Assembly: GCA_963743595.1 (NCBI GenBank)
Contig: CAVURW010000235.1
Span: forward strand, 1-8,020
Length of the DNA stretch: 8,020 nucleotides
Origin: CAVURW01 sp963743595
GTDB taxonomy: Bacteria; Verrucomicrobiota; Verrucomicrobiia; Methylacidiphilales; UBA1321
Reading direction: 5' to 3'
Numbering within the stretch: position 1 is the first letter of the stretch; every line of letters starts with the position of its first letter. The position numbers and the translations under genes are program-made. Positions 1-6,467 of the stretch are shown in pieces. The notes under the pieces were generated by a model, which had not been told where the DNA came from, did not search any database, and worked only from the letters and a program-made list of their open reading frames with translations.

Positions 1-2
1 CC

Positions 3-41
3 ACGCAATCAGTCTTATGCAAACGCATAAACGTATTGCGT
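3..41. repeat. Nested inverted repeat (stem-loop) next to the intron 5' end
   Basis: The outer arms ACGCAAT (3-9) and ATTGCGT (35-41) are exact reverse complements. Inside them TTATGC (15-20) and GCATAA (25-30) pair around an AAAC loop. The arms are separated by small internal loops (10-14 and 31-34). The structure ends only a few bases before the inferred 5' end of the group II intron. It could be a transcription terminator of an upstream gene outside the window, although no T-tract follows, or a structured DNA target used by the intron. The base pairing is seen directly; the role is inferred. Confidence 0.55.
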
Positions 42-656
42 CTGTTGCGAACTGATGTTGATACAAGTAGTGTTCTATATGAAGTCAGGTGACACCATAA
101 GAAGAACCTGCGGTTCCGTCCGCAGTAGCCTAGCGGCATTGGCGCGGGGGGTAACTCCCGGGTCAAAAGCTGCCGTGACATCATCCCATCCTCATCATGA
201 GGCGGGGCTCACTGTGAAGTGTGCCCTGAGCCTGATAGCGTTAATTGGGCATAGGGACAGGCTGATTGGCAAGTCTAATGTAAGTGAACTGAGTAAAAGT
301 GTCGTTAATACGAAAGAGCCCAAAACGCTGGTAGGCTCTGACCAAAATGGTAAAGCGGTGAGTTGTCTTCTGTTAGACGGGAAGCACACGGATCACAGAA
401 CCGCCGGCATACTATCAGAGACTAAACCAATCGTGTACTTGTATCGAAACAGGATAAGCCCGATATCTTGCCTTCACTGGGCAGGCGTCTCCGTAAGGAG
501 CACTGATGAGATAGCGGGTATGAGAGGTTGGAAAAAGCAAATGCTGTTCTGTAATGGAACGGATAGAAGACGATCTTCAACACGAAAGTGTGCCCACTTC
601 CAACTGGTCGTGAATGACGAGAGAGTTCGTAGAACCTGCTTAGGAGGGAATGTCAA

Positions 657-2162
657 ATGAACATGGTTAACCCCATGTGTGCGCCCTCCGATAAAGCGCT
701 CAACTGGAACCAGATCAACTGGAAAAAGTGTGAGCAATTTGTGCGCAGGCTGCAAGCGCGTATCGTCAAGAGCATACGGGAAAAGCGTTGGGGCAAGGTG
801 CAAGCCTTGCAGCGACTCTTGACCCATTCGTTTTCCGGTCGAGCCTTGGCCGTGAAACGAGTTACGGAAAATAAAGGCAAACGCACGGCGGGAGTCGACC
901 GGGTTCTCTGGAAGACTCTGGCCAGCAAAGCAGTGGCGATTGAGTCGCTGGGCGGTCGGGGCTATCGGCCCCAGCCGTTACGGCGCATTTACATCCCCAA
1001 ATCCAACGGTAAGCTTCGCCCGCTGGGCATCCCCACCATGAAGGATCGAGCGATGCAGGCACTTCACCTGCTCGGCCTGATCCCGATTGCGGAGACCCTG
1101 GCGGATCGAAACTCCTATGGATTTCGCCCCGAACGGTCCACCCACGATGCCTTGGAGCAATGCCACGGCATCTTGTCCAAGGAGTACTCGCCCCAGTGGA
1201 TTTTGGAGGGTGATATTAAAGGATGTTTTGATCATATCAGTCACGATTGGATGCTGCGGAACATTCCCATGAACCGGGGCATCCTGAGTAAGTGGTTAAA
1301 GGCCGGTTTTGTCGAAAATCGAACCCTGTTCCCCACAGTCGCGGGAACTCCTCAGGGCGGGATCATTTCCCCAACCCTGGCCAACATGACCTTGGATGGG
1401 TTGGAAAGCCTTCTGAAAGAACGATTTCCCATCGTAATTAAGAAGAGCCTCCGCCATAACCCCAAAGTCCACTTGGTACGGTACGCCGATGACTTCATTA
1501 TCACCGCAGCGGATAAAACCTTGCTTGAAAATGAAGTGCGTCCCTTGGTCGAGCAGTTTTTGTGCGACCGAGGGCTGGTCCTTTCACCCGAAAAGACCAA
1601 AATCACGCATATCGACAAAGGGTTTGATTTCCTCGGCCAAAACGTACGCAAGTACAACGGTACCCTGCTGATCCAACCCTCCAAGAAAAACACCCTCGCG
1701 TGCTTGGATAAAGTTCGGCAGGCCATCGACCGTTCGGGTGCCCTCGACCAAGTGGCCGTGATCAAACAACTCAATCCCATCCTGCGCGGCTGGTCCAATT
1801 ACCATCGGCATGCGGTGTCCAAACGCCGCTTTTGCTGGATGGAAATCGCCGTGCAAAACTGTCTCTGGTTCTGGGCTAAACGCCGCCACCAGCACAAGCC
1901 ATTTCCCTGGATCGTCCATAAGTACTGGCGATACTTTAATGGCAAGAAGGTGTTTGCTGCGGATACCGGAAAACGGACCGATAAGGGGCAAAGCATCTGG
2001 GCCAAGCTACTCTGCTTGAGTCAGGTACGCATCGTCCGTTTCCGCCGACTTCGAATCGATGCCAATCCTTTCGACCCGGCCTGGTATTCGTATTTTGAAG
2101 AGCGCCCCCTCTTTAAGAAGTTTGGCATTCGAATGAACCCGAAACAGCCTCCCGTAACATGA
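657..2162 (+). CDS. ltrA: Group II intron reverse transcriptase/maturase (no endonuclease domain)
   Basis: The intron-encoded protein binds its own intron RNA, assists splicing and reverse-transcribes the intron at a new DNA site. In 501 residues the order is: an N-terminal segment typical of the CL class (residues 17-70, with SFSGRALAVKRVT at 58-70), RT fingers with KLRPLGIPTMKDRA (119-132) and NSYGFRPERS (152-161), and the first catalytic Asp in EGDIKGCFD (184-192). TPQGGIISP lies at 231-239 and the active-site YADD at 276-279. The maturase X domain follows, with LRGWSNYHRH near 376-385. The C-terminal NPFDPAWYSYFEER (470-483) normally leads into an HNH endonuclease with paired Cys, but here the protein stops about 18 residues later, so the endonuclease is absent. 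The ATG at 657 has AGGAGGG at 642-648 with 8 bases of spacing. The frame is open, with all catalytic residues present, so it may be active. The symbol is a generic family name. Confidence 0.95.
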   Translation: MNMVNPMCAPSDKALNWNQINWKKCEQFVRRLQARIVKSIREKRWGKVQALQRLLTHSFSGRALAVKRVTENKGKRTAGVDRVLWKTLASKAVAIESLGGRGYRPQPLRRIYIPKSNGKLRPLGIPTMKDRAMQALHLLGLIPIAETLADRNSYGFRPERSTHDALEQCHGILSKEYSPQWILEGDIKGCFDHISHDWMLRNIPMNRGILSKWLKAGFVENRTLFPTVAGTPQGGIISPTLANMTLDGLESLLKERFPIVIKKSLRHNPKVHLVRYADDFIITAADKTLLENEVRPLVEQFLCDRGLVLSPEKTKITHIDKGFDFLGQNVRKYNGTLLIQPSKKNTLACLDKVRQAIDRSGALDQVAVIKQLNPILRGWSNYHRHAVSKRRFCWMEIAVQNCLWFWAKRRHQHKPFPWIVHKYWRYFNGKKVFAADTGKRTDKGQSIWAKLLCLSQVRIVRFRRLRIDANPFDPAWYSYFEERPLFKKFGIRMNPKQPPVT

Positions 2163-2200
2163 CTCGGTTCTGCCTTCTACAGCAGGACTTCTCACGGCTC

Positions 2201-2234
2201 GAGCCGGATGAAGGGAAACTTTCAAGTCCGGTTC
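2201..2234 (+). ncRNA. Group II intron domain V (catalytic hairpin)
   Basis: This 34-base hairpin is the catalytic core of the ribozyme. The lower stem pairs 2201-2208 (GAGCCGGA) with 2227-2234 (TCCGGTTC), including a G-T pair. It carries the AGC triad at 2202-2204. A bulge (T2209 opposite 2224-2226) separates it from an upper stem of five pairs (2210-2214 with 2219-2223), capped by a GAAA tetraloop (2215-2218). Length, triad, bulge and GNRA loop all agree with bacterial domain V, and the pairing is intact, so the ribozyme core is probably functional. Confidence 0.93.
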
Positions 2235-2237
2235 CAA

Positions 2238-2272
2238 GGGGAGGAGTTGGTAGTAATATCAACTCCTTACCC
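2238..2272 (+). ncRNA. Group II intron domain VI with candidate branch-point A
   Basis: AGGAGTTG (2242-2249) pairs with CAACTCCT (2260-2267) across a short loop, and the outer GGG (2238-2240) pairs with CCC (2270-2272). A2269 is left unpaired near the base of the 3' strand, in the position expected of the branch-point adenosine that attacks the 5' splice site. It lies three bases after domain V, as usual. The splice boundary itself, 7-8 bases further on, is inferred rather than seen. Confidence 0.8.
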
Positions 2273-2336
2273 GGTCCAAATTTTATTCCCCCGGATAACG
2301 AGAAGGGTTCTGCCGAGGAGGCTGCGGTACCCAAAC

Positions 2337-3383
2337 TTACTGAACATGTCCTTCGTTATAAGCCATGACATGCATATTTTTTATATCGAACAAAAACTTG
2401 AGGTGAGTTGCATGGAACTTAGGGGCGCCGTTCCAAAAATTAACGCCGTAGAGAGGACTTGGGGGCACAATACAGACAAAATCTTTTGTGTCATTGCCAG
2501 AAAAGAGGAGCGAGACATCCGCATCAAAATGATTTAACTGACATGGGCTGGATGAGCTAAGCGCCATTGGTATTCGCGGAAACTCGTCTGGAAAACCGGG
2601 ATAGGGGCGATCATCGCTGAAATTTGAACCAGTCACTTCAATTAATTTCACCTCGTTTTCACCGGTAACCCGATACTCCACTCGACCAAATTCGAACTGA
2701 AAACAAAAAAACAGTGGCAGTCGAGTTAGACCATCAATTGTAAAACCCAATTTTGGATCTCTAACATCAAGATTCATTACTTGGTTCAAACGCTTTTGAG
2801 AAGGATTTGAGATCAATACATCATCGGAATGACCAAAAAAGTGTTCAAATTCACCGGTATGATTAATTTTAGCCTCGAATCGTCTTTGCTTATAATAGAA
2901 AAAAGGGACCAGTAGTTTTGGCTTGTTTGGAATAGGAATATCGTTAGGTATCGCATCTAATTGATCCTGAAAATTAGATACGACGATTTTGATTGGAGAA
3001 GGCCAACCTTCCCTTTTGTGGTAAAATCCACATAGCTTGCCGTCAAGAGTCTCGTAATAGAAGAAGAAGCGTCCACTTGGATCGATGCCAGGAAAGTGTC
3101 TCGTTACAGATGATTTTTTTTCTCGATCCTCTACCCAATCGTCCGAGCCTGAGTAAGCTTTTAGGAGAGCGATAATATCAGTGTCCTTTGTATAGTCCTT
3201 TGTATAGATACTCACGCGAATAACTATCTCATTGAGTGGTAAAACGATAACGCAATTGCTGTCGTCTGCTCCGAATTGATACTCCGAAGTCCTGCCCTGA
3301 ACTGAATATGTTTTCACAATATCTGCACCTAATACTTCCTTGCACCTCTCCAGATTCAGTCCAATAAGTGAGACTCTCCGCAT
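2337..3383 (-). CDS. Hypothetical protein in the immunity position of an orphan Rhs tip
   Basis: This 348-residue protein has no signal peptide or membrane segment, so it is probably cytoplasmic. I do not recognise a named family. The first ~83 residues (SLIGLNLERCKEVLG, then alternating hydrophobic strands, then LLKAYSGSDDWVE) resemble a small alpha/beta domain I recall from uncharacterised Verrucomicrobiota proteins, with a pattern like LGLTLEECEKRYG...SGGSKW. That similarity is from memory. The rest is aromatic-rich and beta-strand-like, ending HLKFLFDIKNMHVMAYNEGHVQ in two parts: HLKFLFDIKN and MHVMAYNEGHVQ. It starts 3 bases after the stop of the frameshifted tip-like segment 3387-3911 and shows no strong ribosome-binding site, which suggests translational coupling to that upstream reading frame. 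Order and spacing, the lower GC content and the intact frame next to a broken partner favour an immunity protein. It could instead be an unrelated cytoplasmic protein. Confidence 0.72.
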   Translation of the reverse strand: MRRVSLIGLNLERCKEVLGADIVKTYSVQGRTSEYQFGADDSNCVIVLPLNEIVIRVSIYTKDYTKDTDIIALLKAYSGSDDWVEDREKKSSVTRHFPGIDPSGRFFFYYETLDGKLCGFYHKREGWPSPIKIVVSNFQDQLDAIPNDIPIPNKPKLLVPFFYYKQRRFEAKINHTGEFEHFFGHSDDVLISNPSQKRLNQVMNLDVRDPKLGFTIDGLTRLPLFFCFQFEFGRVEYRVTGENEVKLIEVTGSNFSDDRPYPGFPDEFPRIPMALSSSSPCQLNHFDADVSLLFSGNDTKDFVCIVPPSPLYGVNFWNGAPKFHATHLKFLFDIKNMHVMAYNEGHVQ

Positions 3384-3386
3384 ATA

Positions 3387-3911
3387 CTAATTGCTAGGGT
3401 TTTTTGGAAGTGCGTCAAACTGTTTGTTTAGAGCGTCCATATTCGCTGGAAGATCATATTGCGCTGCTTGTTTATCTTCGGCTTCTTGCTCGTCTTTAGC
3501 GTATCCATTCGAAAATGGATTCGGATTTACTGCATCTAATATGCCAATTCCAACCGATTCCGGATCGGTATAACCGGCCTGGCGAGCACCAACGAAACTT
3601 TGTACGAAAGTTACTGCCATTCCAATGTCACGTAGACGCTTTAGGGGGGGCCACCGCCTTAGATAAAACCCCTAATGATATCTTTCCCTTTCTAGCCCAA
3701 CCGGCAAGTGTCTCCCGTCCACGACTCAGCAACACAGTTTTACCTGTATCCCTTAATACATATTTTGTGTTTCGGGTGTAGCAAACCAATCTCTGACTTT
3801 CTCAGGCCCTCCAGCAACAGCTTCATTAAATCCTTTAATAAATGGGTTATTTCCATTTTTAATTTTCGATATAAATAACGTCGCATAATATCTCTGTTCC
3901 AAAGCACTCAT
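3387..3911 (-). pseudogene. Frameshifted second Rhs toxin-tip-like segment
   Basis: Three pieces read as one protein of about 175 codons. Piece 1 runs from ATG at 3911 to TAA at 3753 (52 residues, beginning MSALEQRYYATLF, with FIKGFNEAVAGGPEKVRDWF). Piece 2 is in another frame, open from 3801 to 3628 (RNTKYVLRDTGKTVLLSRG, then ETLAGWARKGKISLGVLSKA). Piece 3 returns to the first frame (RLRDIG, then from Met at 3620 to the stop at 3387, ending LPKNPSN). The second junction falls in a run of seven C on the coding strand (3644-3650 as G); one base fewer would join the frames exactly. The first junction lies near 3770. The shifts compensate, as expected of indel decay or sequencing error in one original gene. 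If only the last piece is translated it gives a 77-residue protein. Its position between two immunity-like genes suggests a displaced Rhs toxin tip. No toxin family is recognised. Confidence 0.6.
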
Positions 3912-3988
3912 TGATCATCTGATCGACATGTCCGGGGCCAACGGATTTGGGAACCTACAGAAACCTACAAATGATGGACCTCACTAAC

Positions 3989-4441
3989 TCAGACGATGGG
4001 TTGCTTGAGTGAATAGGTTGGAGTGAGTTGAACGCAAAAATCCTGGATTATGGAAGATGATAGTCTATAATTGATTCGTAGATTTCCCCCAGTGAATGCA
4101 TCATGAAAATTAAAAATCATAAAGTCATCGCCGTAGCCATACAAATGGTCAAAGTGCTGAAGGACATGAAAATTCTCTGGGGATATTATTTCCTGGGCAA
4201 AGTTTGGAGTAAAAGAGGCATGTTCGCTTAATTCAGGACAAAGTCCATAGGTGTTATGGATACGCTTAGACGGATAGTGCGATAAAAATGTTCGCAGTCT
4301 TTGCGAATCCCGATACCCTTCGAAGTATAGTATGGAACCGTATGGCAATATTTTGTTGAGAGCTAGGAAAAAGATTTGAGGGTTTGTTATGTAATACATT
4401 TCCCAATGAATTTCAGCTTCTATTTGAATCATTTGAATCAT
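3989..4441 (-). CDS. Candidate immunity protein for the adjacent Rhs C-terminal domain
   Basis: This 150-residue, probably cytoplasmic protein starts 52 bases after the Rhs tip stop, where cognate immunity genes normally sit. The ATG at 4441 has AGGGG six bases upstream on the coding strand. A second in-frame Met lies three codons later because the start repeats Met-Ile-Gln. Visible pattern: ILYFEGYRDSQRLRTFL (37-53), then FDHLYGYGDDFMIFNFHDAF (97-116), then IIQDFCVQL (131-139). From memory, the EG...FL and DHL..Y...HDAF arrangement recurs in small uncharacterised bacterial proteins, some beside toxins, but I cannot name the family. The gene is rich in aromatic residues and AT-richer than the intron region. 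The frame is intact although the partner Rhs is truncated, consistent with selection to keep immunity. The function is inferred from position only. Confidence 0.72.
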   Translation of the reverse strand: MIQMIQIEAEIHWEMYYITNPQIFFLALNKILPYGSILYFEGYRDSQRLRTFLSHYPSKRIHNTYGLCPELSEHASFTPNFAQEIISPENFHVLQHFDHLYGYGDDFMIFNFHDAFTGGNLRINYRLSSSIIQDFCVQLTPTYSLKQPIV

Positions 4442-4466
4442 TTATATCCCCTATTTCGATCTCTTA

Positions 4467-4483
4467 ATCCGCGAAAGGCGGAT
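4467..4483 (-). other. Short hairpin between the Rhs tip and immunity-position genes
   Basis: ATCCGC (4467-4472) and GCGGAT (4478-4483) form a perfect six-pair stem with a five-base loop, 11 bases beyond the Rhs stop and about 26 bases before the next start. No T-tract follows on the transcribed strand, so it is not a classical terminator. It could attenuate readthrough or stabilise mRNA, or be chance. Confidence 0.4.
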
Positions 4484-4493
4484 AGTTTGAACA

Positions 4494-5315
4494 TCATGTA
4501 AAATTTGGCCGATATTCTCGTGCTGTATCTTCAAGGTCGTGATAAGTATCCTCATAGAGTTTTTGCAGTTTCTTTTGTTGCTCTGGGGAGTAAGTTCCAT
4601 CTTTTTGATCGGGAGGTACTCGTGATTTTGCGAAGGCATAAGCCATCCCATTTCTATCTAAAGCCTGTTGATATTCAGGAGATGCGGCATTCACCAAATC
4701 CGTAAACATTATGAAAAACGACATTACTTCGTTTATGCGTCCTAATTTCCCCAAAACTCCTTCAGCGTCTGTTCCTCCTCCTGCAGCCCTTCCCCGGTCA
4801 TAATCTGCCTGCTCCGTTGCAGCTTGTTTAGCTGCAGCGTCTGCTGCAGCCTGGGCCTTGAGCATGCTTGGTGGAATAACCTTAGGTGAACCCCTCGGTG
4901 CATCAGGGCGCTGTCCCTCGATCATATTATCATACTGACCTATCTTTGCGTCATATTTAGCATTACTATCGTCTAACTCAGAGCCTTTCTTTCCTATTTG
5001 ATATTTTTCTTTGGCAGATTGATACATCGCTTTAGCGTCTTTTAGGAACTTTTGATTCCTAGTTAAGCCATCCCATTCCTTCTGAGCAAAGGCCTTAACA
5101 TCATCACCCCAAAAGTGATTGCCTTTCGATTGAACACTCCAAGTGTTTGTCTTTGAATCATAAATAGGCGTATAAACGACGGCACCTCTGCCAGGTATGT
5201 ATGTATGGACGTGTAAATCGGTACCATCTACTTCCGGTCGGGCAAGCCCCTCCGGATCAAACGCGGTCCACGGATTCTGACGGACGTAGCAATATTCGTT
5301 GGGGCCGTCGATCAT
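4494..5315 (-). CDS. Rhs core C-terminal end with variable tip domain (5'-truncated)
   Basis: Rhs proteins are large secreted toxin carriers whose C-terminal tip is cut off after the core and acts in a neighbouring cell. Residues 1-24 hold the end of the core: DGPNEYCYVRQNPWTAFDPEGL, split as DGPNEYCYVRQ and NPWTAFDPEGL. The same frame continues upstream with ITRDPAG immediately before Met 1, so that Met is an internal residue of the old gene and the true start is lost. An in-frame TAA at 5402-5400 cuts off the rest of the core. After DPEGL comes a variable domain of about 250 residues: HVHTYIPGRGAVVYTPIYD (35-53), KAFAQKEWDGLTRNQKF (74-90), a charged and Ala-rich stretch (100-175), a hydrophobic stretch NEVMSFFIMFTDLVNAA (195-211) and a charged end. 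No catalytic motif or toxin family is recognised. Compared with Rhs proteins of over 1000 residues, this is an orphan tip or the end of a broken gene, followed by its likely immunity gene. Confidence 0.8.
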   Translation of the reverse strand: MIDGPNEYCYVRQNPWTAFDPEGLARPEVDGTDLHVHTYIPGRGAVVYTPIYDSKTNTWSVQSKGNHFWGDDVKAFAQKEWDGLTRNQKFLKDAKAMYQSAKEKYQIGKKGSELDDSNAKYDAKIGQYDNMIEGQRPDAPRGSPKVIPPSMLKAQAAADAAAKQAATEQADYDRGRAAGGGTDAEGVLGKLGRINEVMSFFIMFTDLVNAASPEYQQALDRNGMAYAFAKSRVPPDQKDGTYSPEQQKKLQKLYEDTYHDLEDTAREYRPNFT

Positions 5316-5939
5316 GCCTGCGGGATCGCGGGTGATCCTGCAGGGTGAATCGAGGGAAAGACTTACGCCAGCAGGTGCAGAATCAACCGGGGAGTAATCT
5401 TAAGACGGGTCAAAGTCTTCAAGGATGTCAAAGAGCGGAAGCATCGAAGGTAGTCGTATCCTTCCGATGCCGTAGTTGTATAGGATGCCAGCGTTAGTCC
5501 TGTAAAGGCTAATCCGCACGCTGGGATCGCACGTGTAGTCGTGCCTGAAAATGGGCCGGGGAAGGAACTAGCTTTCAGTCTAAGATCGTAGGTAGGGGAC
5601 TGGAGATTTCCGTGAATCGCTGGCACGTAAAGGCGGGGTATTTTCAGATAGAACACTTCACTGCGCACGGCACGAACTATCGGGTTGTCGTAGGTGGTTA
5701 GAGAGCGCCCTGAGAATACTTCTGGGGTTTCGACCGCTGTGATGGCTTGGTCAATCGTAGGTGTATCTTGGGTCAGTTGAGGCTTTTGGACCGCAACCGA
5801 CCATAGGAACTGATTCAGCTGCATCGTAGGTGTGGTTGATGTCGTCGTAAATATAAATACATGAACTAGCGCCGTAAGTATAATCGATGCGATCATAGGT
5901 AATATAGTCATAGGTGTCGATCAATGATTCACGGAAAGA
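5316..5939 (-). pseudogene. Decayed Rhs YD-repeat/core remnant
   Basis: The reading frame of the downstream Rhs tip continues upstream through this stretch but is broken by several stops, including TAA at 5402-5400 and TGA at 5753-5751. Near its far end, an open stretch of about 62 codons in exactly that frame (5939-5754) is full of Tyr-Asp pairs (DTYDYITYDRIDYTYG, then YIYDDINHTYDAA and RYTYD), the signature of Rhs YD repeats. At the near end, PRF in another frame stands just before ITRDPAG, whereas canonical Rhs reads GRFITRDP. A repeated TCACCC around 5332-5350 may mark a small duplication that shifted the frame. The middle is not recognisable. A 182-residue frame also runs through here (5911-5363), but it is offset from the YD-rich frame and looks incidental. 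I infer a degenerated Rhs gene body. Confidence 0.5.
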
Positions 5940-5988
5940 CTATGTTATCGCGTTGTGGAGATCAAGCCCCTTTTGATAAGTAATAATT

Positions 5989-6158
5989 CTATACACTTAG
6001 TATTGGATCAGAGGTGACTAAAGTTATTCCTTTGACAATGGATTGCGCTACCAGGGTCCGGTCAAAAGGATCTTTGTGAATCGGGGGTAGAGAGCCGTCG
6101 ATAATCTATCTGGCAGTGCAGCCCAAAGTAAAAGGTGGGTACCAAAAGCGGCTTCACA
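5989..6158 (-). pseudogene. VapC-like PIN-domain toxin remnant with internal deletion
   Basis: VapC toxins are small PIN-domain RNases of type II toxin-antitoxin systems, normally about 125-135 residues. Two ends of such a protein survive in different frames. The N-terminal part reads FGTHLLLWAALPDRLS (about 6143-6096), matching the family opening LLDTHLLLWAL. The expected first catalytic Asp is Gly here (GGT). The C-terminal part (6105-5989) reads LPPIHKDPFDRTLVAQ, then SIVKGITLVTSDPILSV and a stop, matching the conserved PIN-domain end including the DPFDR and TSDP acidic residues. The intervening ~70 residues are missing and the frames do not join, so the gene is dead. I could not find a partner antitoxin gene upstream (6159-6296). 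Confidence 0.68.
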
Positions 6159-6296
6159 CCGTTCTGGTAGAATTTAGGAACAACGGGAAGCTTTGTGGTT
6201 GAGCTGGCGACCCATGGCTGCGATGGTCTGCGCAACATCACTGACTATGCCTTGGGATCAGTTTAGCGCCGGAGGAGGTCCAGACCAGAGCAGGCC
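6159..6296. other. No supported gene between the vapC remnant and the first plus-strand fragment
   Basis: Reading in both directions gives only short interrupted frames. An antitoxin gene would be expected just upstream of vapC on the minus strand, but none of the frames shows an antitoxin pattern. GGAGGAGG at 6271-6278 looks like a strong Shine-Dalgarno sequence but lies 18 bases before the next ATG (6297), too far for good use. Confidence 0.4.
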
Positions 6297-6467
6297 ATGA
6301 GCGAAGCCTCCAAAAAAGCGAAGCGTGGTGGCCAGCCGACCACCCACCCATTCCAATCGTGGTTCCGTCTGCGGTACCACGCAAATATTTTCACCGGACA
6401 TGAGACAAGTGCCACCGGTAGACGACCCGGTTTGCCGTGGATGTGGCTTAGTTATTTCCATGAATAG
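6297..6467 (+). CDS. Short open frame of unknown function, possibly a gene fragment
   Basis: 56 residues starting at ATG 6297: a basic start (MSEASKKAKRGGQPTTHPFQ), then SWFRLRYHANIFTGH and RRPGLPWMWLSYFHE. I do not recognise it. A purine-rich GGAGGAGG lies 18 bases upstream, too distant to be convincing. A second short frame (ATG 6460 to TGA 6561, with RKYFDHSDYTAQRGN) overlaps its end, and a third (ATG 6558) overlaps that one. Such a staircase of overlapping short frames is typical of a decayed gene. It may be a real small gene or debris; confidence is low. Confidence 0.25.
   Translation: MSEASKKAKRGGQPTTHPFQSWFRLRYHANIFTGHETSATGRRPGLPWMWLSYFHE

Larger units (their letters stand above)
44..2277 (+). 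mobile_element. Group II intron, chloroplast-like (CL/IIB) type, with reverse transcriptase in domain IV
   Basis: A retroelement of self-splicing RNA plus its maturase. Roughly 600 bases of structured non-coding sequence precede the reverse transcriptase gene. The gene is followed by a textbook domain V (2201-2234) and a domain VI with a candidate bulged branch-point A at 2269. The 5' end is set at GTTGCG (44) because the group II consensus begins GTGYG and the sequence after it reads like domain I. This start is approximate, with an extra T relative to consensus. The 3' end is placed 7-8 bases beyond the branch A, near 2276-2277, although the usual AY ending is not evident there. I could not match exon- and intron-binding sites by eye. 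The flanks are a stem-loop on the left and the end of the 348-residue gene on the right, so the intron appears to sit between genes rather than inside one. Confidence 0.85.

Noticed and set aside
55..660. A 201-codon open frame upstream of the reverse transcriptase
   Set aside because: It lies in the structured 5' RNA of the group II intron. The sequence is explained by intron domains I-III, and the protein has no family-like features.
3912..3988. A possible upstream extension of the second tip-like segment
   Set aside because: An in-frame TGA lies just before the ATG at 3911. The other frame (GPGHVDQMINECFG) is short and closed by stops on both sides, so no continuous reading could be supported.
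5363..5911. A 182-codon minus-strand frame with a hydrophobic N-terminus resembling a membrane or signal segment
   Set aside because: It is the shifted reading of a Tyr-Asp-rich stretch whose proper frame matches the downstream Rhs end. The hydrophobic run comes from TAT/ATT-type codons read out of frame, and there is no convincing ribosome-binding site.
6032..6037. A perfect TTGACA that could be a -35 promoter box
   Set aside because: It lies antisense within the vapC remnant, where the coding-strand reading explains the bases, and no well-spaced -10 box or downstream gene supports it.
6258..6461. A 67-codon minus-strand frame opposite the plus-strand fragment at 6297-6467
   Set aside because: It is Gly/Pro-rich with no start signal and no recognisable pattern; it looks like a shadow of the opposite strand.
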